This document shows, piece after piece, positions 1 to 7,139 of a stretch of 30,097 nt of DNA. Position 1 is the first letter of the stretch. Every line of letters starts with the position of its first letter. This DNA is from UBA1450 sp964452355 (GTDB lineage Bacteria > Patescibacteriota > Microgenomatia > UBA1406 > GWC2-37-13), in assembly GCA_964452355.1 (NCBI GenBank), contig CAYVKV010000011.1, positions 1-30,097 of the forward strand, in the 5' to 3' direction. Under the pieces are notes generated by a model, which saw only the letters and a program-made list of their open reading frames with translations, had not been told where the DNA came from and did no database searches. The translations under genes and the position numbers were made by a program.

Positions 1-85
1 AGTCTCTGCAGAATTAGGAGCTTGGAGTGGATACCATGTGCTGGCTCAGTACCTTTTTGATAGAATTAATCTGACACTCAAATAT

Positions 86-544
86 ATGCAAAAATTACAT
101 TTCTCAATGACCATACATGCATCAAGGGAGAAGGTCTGGGACACTATGCTTAAAGATGTTACTTATAGAGAATGGACTTCGGTATTTAACCCCGGCTCAT
201 ACTTTAAAGGAGACTGGAGTGAGGGATCAAAGATTCTTTTTCTTGGTCCTGATCCAAACGGACAGGGCGAAGGTGGTATGGTAAGCCAAATTAAAACCAA
301 TCGAAAATATGAGTTTATTTCCATTGAACATCTGGGGATTGTCAAAAACGGTGTTGAAGACACGACGAGTGACGAGGTGAAAAAATGGGCACCAGGGTAT
401 GAAAACTATACGTTCATAGACAAAAACGAGAATACAGTAGTGTTGGTTGACCTAAATATTGCAGATGAGTGGAAAGAAATGTTTGAAAGCATGTGGCCAA
501 AAGCTCTTGAAAAGCTGAAAAGCATTGCAGAGGAGTCCGCCTAG
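86..544 (+). CDS. SRPBCC (AHSA1-like) domain protein
   Basis: A 152-residue protein with the START/SRPBCC hydrophobic-pocket fold typical of AHSA1-like proteins. It opens with the usual beta strand and helix (LHFSMTIHASREKVWDTML), has the W-x-F-N-P-G-S-x-F-x-G-D-W segment, and ends in a long helix rich in Met, Trp and Leu. The ligand and role are unknown; the family binds lipids or other hydrophobic molecules. I chose ATG 86 because the domain starts right after it. The same frame is open without a stop back to position 2, and a GTG lies at 38, so a longer N-terminus or a fusion reaching outside the window cannot be excluded. A TGA-TAGAAT extended -10-like sequence lies at 58-66, which fits a start at 86. 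Confidence 0.8.
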   Translation: MQKLHFSMTIHASREKVWDTMLKDVTYREWTSVFNPGSYFKGDWSEGSKILFLGPDPNGQGEGGMVSQIKTNRKYEFISIEHLGIVKNGVEDTTSDEVKKWAPGYENYTFIDKNENTVVLVDLNIADEWKEMFESMWPKALEKLKSIAEESA

Positions 545-598
545 CCATTTCAAAAGTTCTAAACTTGTGGTTTATATCATACACACAGTCTATTCACA

Positions 599-1198
599 TT
601 ATTTACCCTGACAAATAATTTGAATCCATTTTGGATCACTATCATTTCCATAAACAACATCATAACCCTCTTTTTCTAAAAGTTTAGTTAGCGCTTGAAG
701 TGTATGATATTGGAAGTCACGTGCAAAGCCTGTAGTTCGAGTTGCTCTTTCTGAGCCTTCACCTTTAATTACGCTCATAAAAACTATTTTCTCATTTTGT
801 AAATGTGATTTCGCCTTTCGTAAAAAATCCCCTACTTCTTCCAGTGTAAAATGTACAAATACTGCATTGGCATATATTGCATCTACGTTTTGAGTAAGTT
901 CATGGTTTTTTGCATCAAATTCGATTGCATTTAGTCCTCTTTTTTTGAGTTTATCTACAAATAGCTCTACAAAATCAGAAGCAATTACGGTGTATCCTGC
1001 ATCTTGCAAAGCTATTGCATCATCGCCACCAGCAGATCCAATTTCAAAAACTGTTCTTCCGAGGGGGAGAAATTTTTTTAGTAATGCTACTCTATCATGT
1101 GGCTTCCCGCCACCAACTCCTCCTTTTTTTGCTTGCTCTTCTAAATAAATATTGCCGAATTGCTGATATTGAGATTTATTAAAATTATTGTCTATCAT
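599..1198 (-). CDS. class I SAM-dependent methyltransferase
   Basis: A 199-residue Rossmann-type methyltransferase. Motif I is VFEIGSAGGDDAIAL at about residues 50-64, an acidic residue ends the second strand (IASDF), and the motif IV region reads DAIYANAVFVHF followed by a helix with the LRKAKSHL pattern. The N-terminal stretch with KKGGVGGGKPHDR is glycine-rich and may close over the cofactor. The substrate cannot be told; small-molecule or protein methylation are both possible. A TGT-TATAAT extended -10 box lies 8 nt before the start codon on the minus strand, so the mRNA is probably almost leaderless. It is convergent with the SRPBCC gene and reads away from the sugar dehydrogenase-like gene's 3' end. 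Confidence 0.85.
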   Translation of the reverse strand: MIDNNFNKSQYQQFGNIYLEEQAKKGGVGGGKPHDRVALLKKFLPLGRTVFEIGSAGGDDAIALQDAGYTVIASDFVELFVDKLKKRGLNAIEFDAKNHELTQNVDAIYANAVFVHFTLEEVGDFLRKAKSHLQNEKIVFMSVIKGEGSERATRTTGFARDFQYHTLQALTKLLEKEGYDVVYGNDSDPKWIQIICQGK

Positions 1199-1206
1199 AT
1201 GGGCTT

Positions 1207-1215
1207 ATTATAACA
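1207..1215 (-). promoter_or_regulatory. extended -10 promoter of the methyltransferase gene
   Basis: On the minus strand the sequence reads TGTTATAAT, then 8 nt, then the ATG at 1198. No Shine-Dalgarno sequence fits in the gap, so the transcript is likely leaderless or nearly so. Confidence 0.55.
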
Positions 1216-1240
1216 AAGGCAAAAACTCAAATGAATCTGG

Positions 1241-2416
1241 TCATTTCTCAAAAAACCTCGGATGGACCTTCAATACTTTGTCATCGCCAGATTTCTCACT
1301 TCCTCTCCCATCGGTATTGCTGGTGAGGATATAAAAATAACCATCAGGAAGAAGTTTGATGGTCCGCAATCTGCCAAACTGTGCGCCAAGAAACTCGGTG
1401 AGTTCTGGCATTGTATCGGCTTGTGGAGTGAGCTTGTATATTCGTTCACCCCGTAAGCCCGCAAAGAAAAAGGCATTGTTGTAGTACTCCAAGCTCGCTG
1501 GAGCCCAAGTATCCTCAGTTCCCGAGTGGATAAAGGGAGCAATCGTATCAGGCAAAACGGTATCTCCGACGGAGTCCGGCCAGCCATAGTTTCCTCCTTT
1601 GATAATCATATTTACCTCGTCATGTCCGGTTTTTCCACCAGATGGGCCGTGTTCACTGGCCCAAAGCTCTCCCGCACTATTCCATGCGAGCCCTTGTGGG
1701 TTTCTATGTCCATACGAATATACTGCATTACCAAAAGGGTTGTCTGTTGGGATTGACCCATCATCTTTTACTCGTAATATTTTTCCTGCCAAAGAGTTTG
1801 TGTTTTGTGCAGCGTCTTCGGTACCTGCGTCCCCTGTTGTGATGTAGAGATATCCCTCTGGTCCAAACGCAATCCTTCCTCCATCATGGTAGACCGCTCC
1901 TGGAATCTTATCCAACATTACCCGTCTTTCCTTCAGAGTATTTGTTTCCAAATCAAATACATACCTCTCAATACGGTTTGATACGGTATTTTGCTCTTTG
2001 GTTGTTGCATAGAGATAAAGGTAGTGATTTGAATCAAAGTCCGGATGCAGTGCCGCACCCAGCAGTCCTCCCTCTCCACTATGATGTACGCCCTGAATTG
2101 GAATCCGAGATATTTGATCACCATTTTTTGTGTATCTGACAAGATTTCCAGAGCGCTCGGTTATCACATAATCGTCCTGCGCTAAGTAAAGTATTTCCCA
2201 AGGAATAGTAAGATCGGTCAAAAGAACTTCAATATCATTTACATCTTTGTCGGGAATGCTCGGCTGAATATTCTCAAAGTTTTTCCGAGGATTGAAAAAG
2301 AGTGTTGCCATCAATTTTTCTTGAAAATAAAAAGCTGTGGCTGCAACCACAATAAGTATTCCTACGAGTGCGACTAAAAATTTGTTCATTGATGTATTGG
2401 TGCTGTGCTGATCCAT
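1241..2416 (-). CDS. membrane-anchored PQQ-dependent sugar dehydrogenase-family protein
   Basis: A 391-residue member of the soluble glucose/sorbosone dehydrogenase family (six-bladed propeller, Yli/GSDH type). Seen: one N-terminal membrane helix (FLVALVGILIVVAATAFYF) that would anchor the propeller outside the cell, then family motifs IPWEIL, GEGGLLGAALHPDF preceded by a His pair, YHDGGRIAFGPEGYLYITTGD, GHRNPQGLAW, ASEHGPSGGK, and GGNYGWP. The family oxidises sugars with the cofactor PQQ. Nothing for PQQ synthesis is in the window, so the cofactor would have to be scavenged, or the protein may be a non-enzymatic propeller. The frame runs further upstream, but ATG 2416 sits 10 nt after a -10 box, and ATG 2389 is a second possible start just before the membrane helix. 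Confidence 0.85.
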   Translation of the reverse strand: MDQHSTNTSMNKFLVALVGILIVVAATAFYFQEKLMATLFFNPRKNFENIQPSIPDKDVNDIEVLLTDLTIPWEILYLAQDDYVITERSGNLVRYTKNGDQISRIPIQGVHHSGEGGLLGAALHPDFDSNHYLYLYATTKEQNTVSNRIERYVFDLETNTLKERRVMLDKIPGAVYHDGGRIAFGPEGYLYITTGDAGTEDAAQNTNSLAGKILRVKDDGSIPTDNPFGNAVYSYGHRNPQGLAWNSAGELWASEHGPSGGKTGHDEVNMIIKGGNYGWPDSVGDTVLPDTIAPFIHSGTEDTWAPASLEYYNNAFFFAGLRGERIYKLTPQADTMPELTEFLGAQFGRLRTIKLLPDGYFYILTSNTDGRGSEKSGDDKVLKVHPRFFEK

Positions 2417-2426
2417 GTGTGGGTTT

Positions 2427-2434
2427 AGTATACT
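2427..2434. promoter_or_regulatory. palindromic -10 box serving two divergent genes
   Basis: AGTATACT is its own reverse complement, so it gives TATACT on both strands. It lies 10 nt before the ATG at 2416 (minus) and 13 nt before the ATG at 2448 (plus). The intergenic gap is only 31 nt, so the two promoters must overlap here. Confidence 0.5.
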
Positions 2435-2447
2435 ATGAAAAATAGTT

Positions 2448-3041
2448 ATGAAAAAACAGATACCAGAGAAATATGCGGTCAACAGAAAGCCAAAGGAATA
2501 CCTAAAACAAGGCATGGTGCACTGTGGCGTATATACTGCAAAGGCAGTACTTGAGTCATATCATAAAGGCATTCATAAAGATCCTCAAAAGTATCATGTA
2601 AGCTTTTTGAATAAAATAACAGGAACTATGTTTCGATCTCAAGACCTCGTAGATGTTTTTAGAAAATATGGACTACGCACAAGAGCAGTATGTGCAAAAG
2701 AATATGACGATTCCCAAAAGCTTTTGATGCTTAAAAAAGTTCTTCTTAAAGACAAGCCTATTACTGTATTTATCGGAAATGGATATACCTATTCGAAAGG
2801 CATAAAAAATTATAGCCCAATCAAAGCACTACTCGTTGGGCATGTCATCTCAATATGGGGATACAATGATCGCGAAAGAGTTTTCTACTTGTACGATTCG
2901 GCAGTTTCCAAAGAATACTACGATACAGATATCCCTATCGGAAATGTGAAAAGAATTTACAAGGATTTCTTACGAGATTGGAAAGGAGCATTTCACCGAA
3001 GATGGATTTCTCCTTATACGTATCTTGAAATTTTAGATTGA
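2448..3041 (+). CDS. C39-like papain-fold cysteine peptidase
   Basis: A 197-residue protein without a signal peptide. It carries the papain-like peptidase pattern: a Cys in GMVHCGVYTAKAVL (Cys26), a His in VGHVISIWGYN (His132), and an Asp in YLYDS (Asp150), spaced as in the C39-like and related transglutaminase-like families. The region between them alternates Lys-rich helices with beta strands. Function is unknown; such proteins cut peptides or act as amidases. The start codon follows the shared palindromic -10 box by 13 nt. The gene is convergent with the acetyltransferase gene. Confidence 0.65.
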   Translation: MKKQIPEKYAVNRKPKEYLKQGMVHCGVYTAKAVLESYHKGIHKDPQKYHVSFLNKITGTMFRSQDLVDVFRKYGLRTRAVCAKEYDDSQKLLMLKKVLLKDKPITVFIGNGYTYSKGIKNYSPIKALLVGHVISIWGYNDRERVFYLYDSAVSKEYYDTDIPIGNVKRIYKDFLRDWKGAFHRRWISPYTYLEILD

Positions 3042-3092
3042 AAGTAGCTTTTTGTGAAAAATTTACGATTACACCATTACTTTCTACTGAAA

Positions 3093-3605
3093 TCAATTTT
3101 CCTTTACAAAATGCCGATGATGATGGATATCTGCCAGTTTTTGTTTTCTCCATGCTTCTTTTACATAGGATACCATTGCGCCATGAAATAATGCGATCAT
3201 GCTTATTTTCAAATAACAGATTCGAATAGCCAGTGGCAAATTCCACCATGAATACCTTTCAATAAATCCAAGCCTTTCTGTTATTTTCCAAACATTCGGA
3301 TTGGCACTGGACAGATAAATATTCTTTTTCTCGGATAGTATTGCCTGTTTGACTAGCGCAGTCGCGACACCCTTGCCATGAAATTTTGATAAAACAGCAA
3401 GCGGTCCGAGCTTTGACCAACCTCCAAATCTATTCACTGCCAGAACTCCAGCAAAAACGTTATCTTCATAAGCTACATAATACCCATCAAACGACCTCCA
3501 TGAACGTGGTTCAACGTAGGTGAGAAATGGGAAGTCCTTTGTGTCTGCGACCACTTGGGCGATATCTTCTATGTTTGGAGTCTGAAATTTTATTTCTAGT
3601 TTCAT
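3093..3605 (-). CDS. GNAT-family N-acetyltransferase
   Basis: A 170-residue acetyltransferase of the GNAT fold. The acetyl-CoA pyrophosphate-binding motif is seen as KLGPLAVLSKFHGKGVATALV at about residues 65-85, in the usual place after strand 4 (FAGVLAVNRFGG). The segment SANPNVWKITERLGFIERY is the normal motif B with the 'GF' turn. The last 45 residues are basic and histidine-rich (DIHHHRHF), which is unlike the core family. Acceptor substrate unknown. It faces the C39-like gene tail to tail with about 50 nt between them. Confidence 0.8.
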   Translation of the reverse strand: MKLEIKFQTPNIEDIAQVVADTKDFPFLTYVEPRSWRSFDGYYVAYEDNVFAGVLAVNRFGGWSKLGPLAVLSKFHGKGVATALVKQAILSEKKNIYLSSANPNVWKITERLGFIERYSWWNLPLAIRICYLKISMIALFHGAMVSYVKEAWRKQKLADIHHHRHFVKEN

Positions 3606-3700
3606 GGTGTTTGTATGATTTTACTACAAATATAGTTTCAGATAAAAAATGTTAAACTACTAAACAAAAGGCTAAAATTTTTTAAAAAGGAATAATCGCC

Positions 3701-4414
3701 ATGACCATCATCCTCAAAGAACTAAAAAAATATGCAAGCGCAAAACGGAAAACATCTAACGAGTGGTTTTTCAAAACGGGCAAAGGGCAGTATGGCGAGG
3801 GAGATGTATTTATAGGTGTCAGTAATCCAGATGCGAGACTTGTCGTAAAAAAGTTTGCCCATTCGTCTTTTGAGGAGATAACAAATTCCCTTGCTTCAGA
3901 AATCCACGAAGAACGGTTTGTGGGCGTTCTCATTTTGGTAACACAGTACGAAAAGGCACAAGATAAAGAGACCCGGTTGCAGATTGCGCAGTTTTATCTG
4001 CAAAATATGGAGCGAGTTAATAACTGGGACTTGGTTGATTCGTCCGCTCATAAGATTGTAGGGCAAGCTATGCTGAATAAACTCGTACCCGAAAAACTCC
4101 TTGATGAGTTGGCTGTTTCAAAAAATATGTGGGCTCGGCGTGTGGCGATTATTGCCACCATGGCTATGATTAAAGTTGGTCAGTATGACGCGACCCTTCG
4201 CATTGCAAAAAAACTTTTAAGTGACAAAGAAGACTTGATGCACAAAGCCGTGGGCTGGGCGCTCCGGGAAGTGTGGAAAAAAGATCCCAAGCGCTGTGAG
4301 GAGTTTTTACTGGCACACTACTCTCGCCTCCCTCGCACAACGCTCCGCTACGCAATTGAAAGGATGGAAGAGGGAAAAAGAAAGAAATTTTTGACGATGA
4401 AGAATGAGGGTTAG
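3701..4414 (+). CDS. AlkD-like DNA alkylation repair protein
   Basis: A 237-residue all-helical HEAT-like repeat protein of the AlkC/AlkD DNA glycosylase family, which excises cationic N3- and N7-alkylated purines. Family signatures seen: KKFAHSSFEEI, ERFVGVLILV, NNWDLVDSSAHKIVG (with the Trp-Asp that lines the active cleft), MWARRVAIIATM, and LMHKAVGWALREVWK near the C-terminus. Length is normal for AlkD. An AAAAAGGA stretch lies about 9 nt before the ATG, one of the few plausible ribosome sites in this part of the window. MsrB follows 28 nt downstream, so a damage-repair theme is possible. Confidence 0.9.
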   Translation: MTIILKELKKYASAKRKTSNEWFFKTGKGQYGEGDVFIGVSNPDARLVVKKFAHSSFEEITNSLASEIHEERFVGVLILVTQYEKAQDKETRLQIAQFYLQNMERVNNWDLVDSSAHKIVGQAMLNKLVPEKLLDELAVSKNMWARRVAIIATMAMIKVGQYDATLRIAKKLLSDKEDLMHKAVGWALREVWKKDPKRCEEFLLAHYSRLPRTTLRYAIERMEEGKRKKFLTMKNEG

Positions 4415-4430
4415 AAAGTTGGCAAACTGC

Positions 4431-4436
4431 TAAAAT
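4431..4436 (+). promoter_or_regulatory. -10 box of msrB
   Basis: TAAAAT is followed by 6 nt and then the msrB ATG. No clear -35 was seen. The spacing fits a leaderless mRNA. Confidence 0.4.
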
Positions 4437-4442
4437 ACTTCT

Positions 4443-4805
4443 ATGCAACTAAATAATCTCACTGAAGAAGAAAAGCGGGTGATACTCGGCAAAGGCACCG
4501 AGGCTCCGCATATTGGTCAGTATGTAAACAACTCAGAGCATGGTGTGTATGTGTGCAGACAGTGCAATGCGCCGCTGTATAACTCCAAAGATAAATTTAA
4601 GAGCAGTTGTGGCTGGCCAAGCTTTGATGATGAAGTTGCGGGTGGGGTAAAGCGTATACTTGATGCCGATCGCATCCGTACCGAGATTACCTGTGCTCGC
4701 TGTGGCGGGCATTTGGGCCATGTATTTGAGGGCGAGCATTTTACTGACAAAAATATCCGTCATTGCGTAAACTCGATTTCACTCACATTTATTGAGGGAA
4801 AATAA
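4443..4805 (+). CDS. msrB: peptide-methionine (R)-S-oxide reductase
   Basis: A 120-residue SelR-domain protein that reduces the R form of methionine sulfoxide in proteins. The structural zinc site is complete (CRQC at 38-41 and CARCG at 84-88). The signature GWPSFDDEV and the G-H-L-G-H-V-F block are present. The catalytic Cys108 lies in RHCVNSISL, close to the C-terminus as expected. No MsrA domain is fused. Cytoplasmic, as no signal sequence is present. A resolving cysteine is not obvious outside the zinc site, so recycling may go through a sulfenate attacked directly by thioredoxin. It follows the AlkD-like gene closely. Confidence 0.95.
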   Translation: MQLNNLTEEEKRVILGKGTEAPHIGQYVNNSEHGVYVCRQCNAPLYNSKDKFKSSCGWPSFDDEVAGGVKRILDADRIRTEITCARCGGHLGHVFEGEHFTDKNIRHCVNSISLTFIEGK

Positions 4806-4851
4806 CATAATAGGAGAACCAAGGGAATTTTTTTCCTTCATCTTCATAATT

Positions 4852-4860
4852 TGCTATACT
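4852..4860 (+). promoter_or_regulatory. extended -10 promoter of the alpha/beta hydrolase gene
   Basis: TGC-TATACT is an extended -10 box 9 nt before ATG 4870. This supports that start over the longer upstream reading frame, which would overlap the 3' end of msrB. Confidence 0.5.
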
Positions 4861-4869
4861 GCTTTTGAT

Positions 4870-5901
4870 ATGCATGTTCGAGTGGTCCCCGCTCTCATTT
4901 TCACCGCAAGCGTTCTTCTCAATATCATTCTCGCAGGAGGTATGTACTATTTGTATCTGAAAGTACAAGGGAGACAAGTCTCTCCGGTTCCTGAAACTGA
5001 AACGGGAGAGCTGCCTTTGCAAAAGTATTCATATCCGAATTTGAAAGAAGCAACATATCTTCCAAAAGCTATTACATTCGGTCCCATCCAAGACGAGGAA
5101 GATTCTTATGTGACGCGGTTATTTACGTATGAAGTTGAAGGATTGTCTGTAAGTGGTATCGCCCATTTTCCGGTTAAAGCGGGAGAGTATCCGGTTATCA
5201 TCATGGTTCGCGGATATGTCGACAAAGAAATATATACGCCTGGGATGGGAAGTAATCCATCGGCACGATATTTTGCTCAAAATGGATTTATTGCGCTTGC
5301 GCCAGATCGATTGGGATATGGTACCTCTGACGAAGCGCCTGATATTGAATTTGCCGACAGACTGCTTGCATATCCAACTATTTTACAACTGCTTGCAAAT
5401 GCAAATGATTTGAATATATCTTTAGATCAAGTTGGAAGCACAGTTCACGCAGATCAATCTTCAATCGGTATGTGGGCACATAGTAATGGTGGACAGATTG
5501 CTTTAAGCGTCCTTGAACTGTCACGACAAAAAATTCCTACTGTTTTATGGGCACCAGTATCAAAGCCATTCCCCTACTCTGTCCTATACTATACCGATGA
5601 ATTTGATGATCATGGTAAGTATATCCGAAGTGCAATTGCAAAATTTGAAAAAGAATATGATGTAGAGAAATATTCCCTCTCAAACTACCTTGACTGGATC
5701 AACTCACCGATTCAGCTTCATCAGGGCAATGCCGATGAAGCGGTACCCATAAAATGGTCAGATGAACTCTACGATACAATTTCTTCACTCGAAAAAGATA
5801 TCGAGTATTTCACCTATCCATCATCTGATCACAACATGGTTCCCGATTGGGGAAAAGCTGCACAATCATCACTTCGATTTTTTGATGAGCAACTGAGGTG
5901 A
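4870..5901 (+). CDS. membrane-anchored alpha/beta hydrolase (prolyl oligopeptidase-like)
   Basis: A 343-residue protein with one N-terminal membrane helix (VVPALIFTASVLLNIILAGG) and an extracytoplasmic alpha/beta hydrolase domain. The nucleophile elbow is HSNGG with Ser205, the likely acid is Asp289 in HQGNADEAVPI, and His321 is in SSDHNM, giving a full Ser-Asp-His triad. The oxyanion region reads VRGYVDKE. The order and the DEAVP motif match the dienelactone hydrolase/prolyl oligopeptidase branch, so an esterase or peptidase acting outside the membrane is likely. Substrate unknown. The gene stands alone between msrB and tRNA-Leu. Confidence 0.8.
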   Translation: MHVRVVPALIFTASVLLNIILAGGMYYLYLKVQGRQVSPVPETETGELPLQKYSYPNLKEATYLPKAITFGPIQDEEDSYVTRLFTYEVEGLSVSGIAHFPVKAGEYPVIIMVRGYVDKEIYTPGMGSNPSARYFAQNGFIALAPDRLGYGTSDEAPDIEFADRLLAYPTILQLLANANDLNISLDQVGSTVHADQSSIGMWAHSNGGQIALSVLELSRQKIPTVLWAPVSKPFPYSVLYYTDEFDDHGKYIRSAIAKFEKEYDVEKYSLSNYLDWINSPIQLHQGNADEAVPIKWSDELYDTISSLEKDIEYFTYPSSDHNMVPDWGKAAQSSLRFFDEQLR

Positions 5902-5927
5902 TTCTTCTTCTTGGGATGGGTATTACT

Positions 5928-5936
5928 TGATATAAT
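5928..5936 (+). promoter_or_regulatory. extended -10 promoter of tRNA-Leu
   Basis: TGA-TATAAT ends 13 nt before the tRNA. The same string (TTGATATAAT) stands before tRNA-Gly at the other end of the window, so it is probably the stable-RNA promoter style here. Confidence 0.6.
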
Positions 5937-5949
5937 ATACATTCGATAT

Positions 5950-6036
5950 GCCGGAGTGGCGGAATTGGCAGACGCGCAGGTTTTAGGAACCTGTGCCCGT
6001 AAGGGTGTGGAGGTTCAAGTCCTCTCTCCGGCACCA
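5950..6036 (+). tRNA. trnL: tRNA-Leu (anticodon UAG)
   Basis: Cloverleaf read by eye: acceptor stem GCCGGAG pairs with CTCCGGC, followed by discriminator A and an encoded CCA. The anticodon stem CAGGT/ACCTG holds the 7-nt loop TTTAGGA with anticodon TAG. The long variable arm and the T arm (GGAGGTTCAAGTCCTCT type) fit a class II leucine tRNA of 87 nt. A duplicate of its 3' part begins 12 nt downstream. Confidence 0.95.
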
Positions 6037-6048
6037 AGGAAGAAATAA

Positions 6049-6150
6049 GTGGAGGTTCCCCGATGTCGCTATCGCTTATCGGGACTAACTCGCTCTAAGC
6101 CAAGCTAGCGCTATGGCAAGTGCGAGTTGAGCAAGTCCTCTCTCCAGCAC
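6049..6150 (+). pseudogene. broken copy of the tRNA-Leu 3' end, split by a double-hairpin insert
   Basis: 6049-6058 repeats tRNA positions 6007-6016 exactly, and 6132-6145 repeats the 14 nt that follow (CAAGTCCTCTCTCC); after that the match decays. Between the two halves sit about 73 nt (6059-6131) that are not in the tRNA. The break falls in the T loop. Only the last third of the tRNA is duplicated, so this cannot make a working tRNA. Confidence 0.8.
6059..6131. repeat. double-hairpin insert in the tRNA-Leu copy
   Basis: Two consecutive inverted repeats. The first stem is CCCGAT (6059-6064) with ATCGGG (6078-6083) around a 13-nt loop. The second stem is AACTCGC (6087-6093) with GCGAGTT (6122-6128), and inside it GCCA/TGGC and AGC/GCT can pair further. 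No coding capacity. It looks like a small palindromic element of the kind that is spread by other enzymes. Confidence 0.7.
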
Positions 6151-6489
6151 AAGAGATCTCATATTAAAGAACTTATAGCAATATGTTTTATTAACAATTA
6201 TATTGTGATTTGGATTGTCTTAATGGGAACTATAATTGAAAACATTAGATAAATATAGCATTTAGTAGACTAAAATATATCCTTTAATAATTAATACAAG
6301 GATTTGCTCATTTATACAATACGAACTTCACCGCTTCGATCAAAATAGGAATAATCGGATTGTTGCAATAATCCAAATGAGATTTAGACTGCTACAATAG
6401 GCTTCAAAACAAGATGACGGTTTTTAGCAGAGTTACATGACGTCTGCCAATAATCAAAAGCCTGTCTGAACAATCAGAAATAAACTCTC

Positions 6490-6519
6490 TTGACATACCT
6501 GCTTTGATTGAAGTATTAT
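6490..6519 (+). promoter_or_regulatory. orphan -35/-10 pair in the gene-free region
   Basis: TTGACA (6490-6495), 18 nt, then TATTAT (6514-6519). No open reading frame follows. If active it would make a non-coding transcript starting near 6526. The -10 overlaps an AGTATT/AATACT inverted repeat at 6512-6532. Confidence 0.35.
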
Positions 6520-6740
6520 CATAATAAATACTGAATTCTATCCAAATTGGACAACCGTCAACTACAAGTTATGGGTTTTAAATAACTCGTATTTAGTAGT
6601 TCTTCATTTCCGCTCTGGTAAAAAAATGAAATCGTTATTGAATAATAATTTCACAGATTTCAGTGTGCTAAATTGAGCTTGACCAAAATCTTTTGGTAAA
6701 TTTAAACTCCTCATTCTCAAGAGCAATACGGTCTGTGGAG

Positions 6741-6757
6741 TACCATTATAAATGGTA
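6741..6757. other. stem-loop with perfect 7-bp stem
   Basis: TACCATT, a 3-nt ATA loop, then AATGGTA. A second stem (ACCAAAA/TTTTGGT) lies 44 nt upstream. There is no T-run after either, so neither looks like a Rho-independent terminator. Confidence 0.4.
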
Positions 6758-7139
6758 AGTAAACAATCATATTTAGCCTAATATAAAGCCATAAAGTAGC
6801 ATATTTATGTTGGAAAAACGAGCAAATATATATGTAATTAATTAATAGTAATACGCCCTATTTCACAAATGTATTTTAATACAATTCATTTTTATATTTT
6901 TATGAGAAATAGTTAACTTACTAAATTAATTATGATTAAATTTCACTCAATTACAATAAACTACTTAACACAGCGCTAATACTATAGGATATTATTTCTT
7001 TGTTACTAATGCGTGAATACTGACGGAATGATTTGTAGTCATTAAAACGAACCATTAATCAAATAATCAGACTTTTGGTTTTGCAAGAAAAATTTGCTCC
7101 TTTACAATGTATCTAACGTCGTTTAATATATATCTCTAT

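Larger units (their letters stand above)
6151..7139. other. gene-free AT-rich region of about 1 kb
   Basis: No reading frame with coding character exists on either strand, and no tmRNA, RNase P RNA, SRP RNA or rRNA signature was recognised. It holds several small inverted repeats: TTTAGT/ACTAAA (6261-6274), ACCAAAA/TTTTGGT (6682-6697) and TACCATT/AATGGTA (6741-6757), and an orphan promoter-like pair at 6490-6519. A gap this long is unusual among such tightly packed genes. It may contain an unrecognised RNA, a decayed gene, or a chromosome site used by the recombinase encoded just downstream. Confidence 0.6.

Noticed and set aside
945..1148. 67-residue plus-strand frame inside the methyltransferase gene
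   Set aside because: It lies fully antisense to a protein with clear family motifs and has no matching features of its own.
6049..6150. attL/attR site of an island integrated in tRNA-Leu
   Set aside because: The copy of the tRNA end lies only 12 nt from the tRNA, leaving no room for an island between them, and it is split by hairpins. The recombinase is outside the repeats.
6151..7139. tmRNA, RNase P RNA or SRP RNA in the gene-free region
   Set aside because: None of the conserved core sequences of these RNAs was found on either strand.
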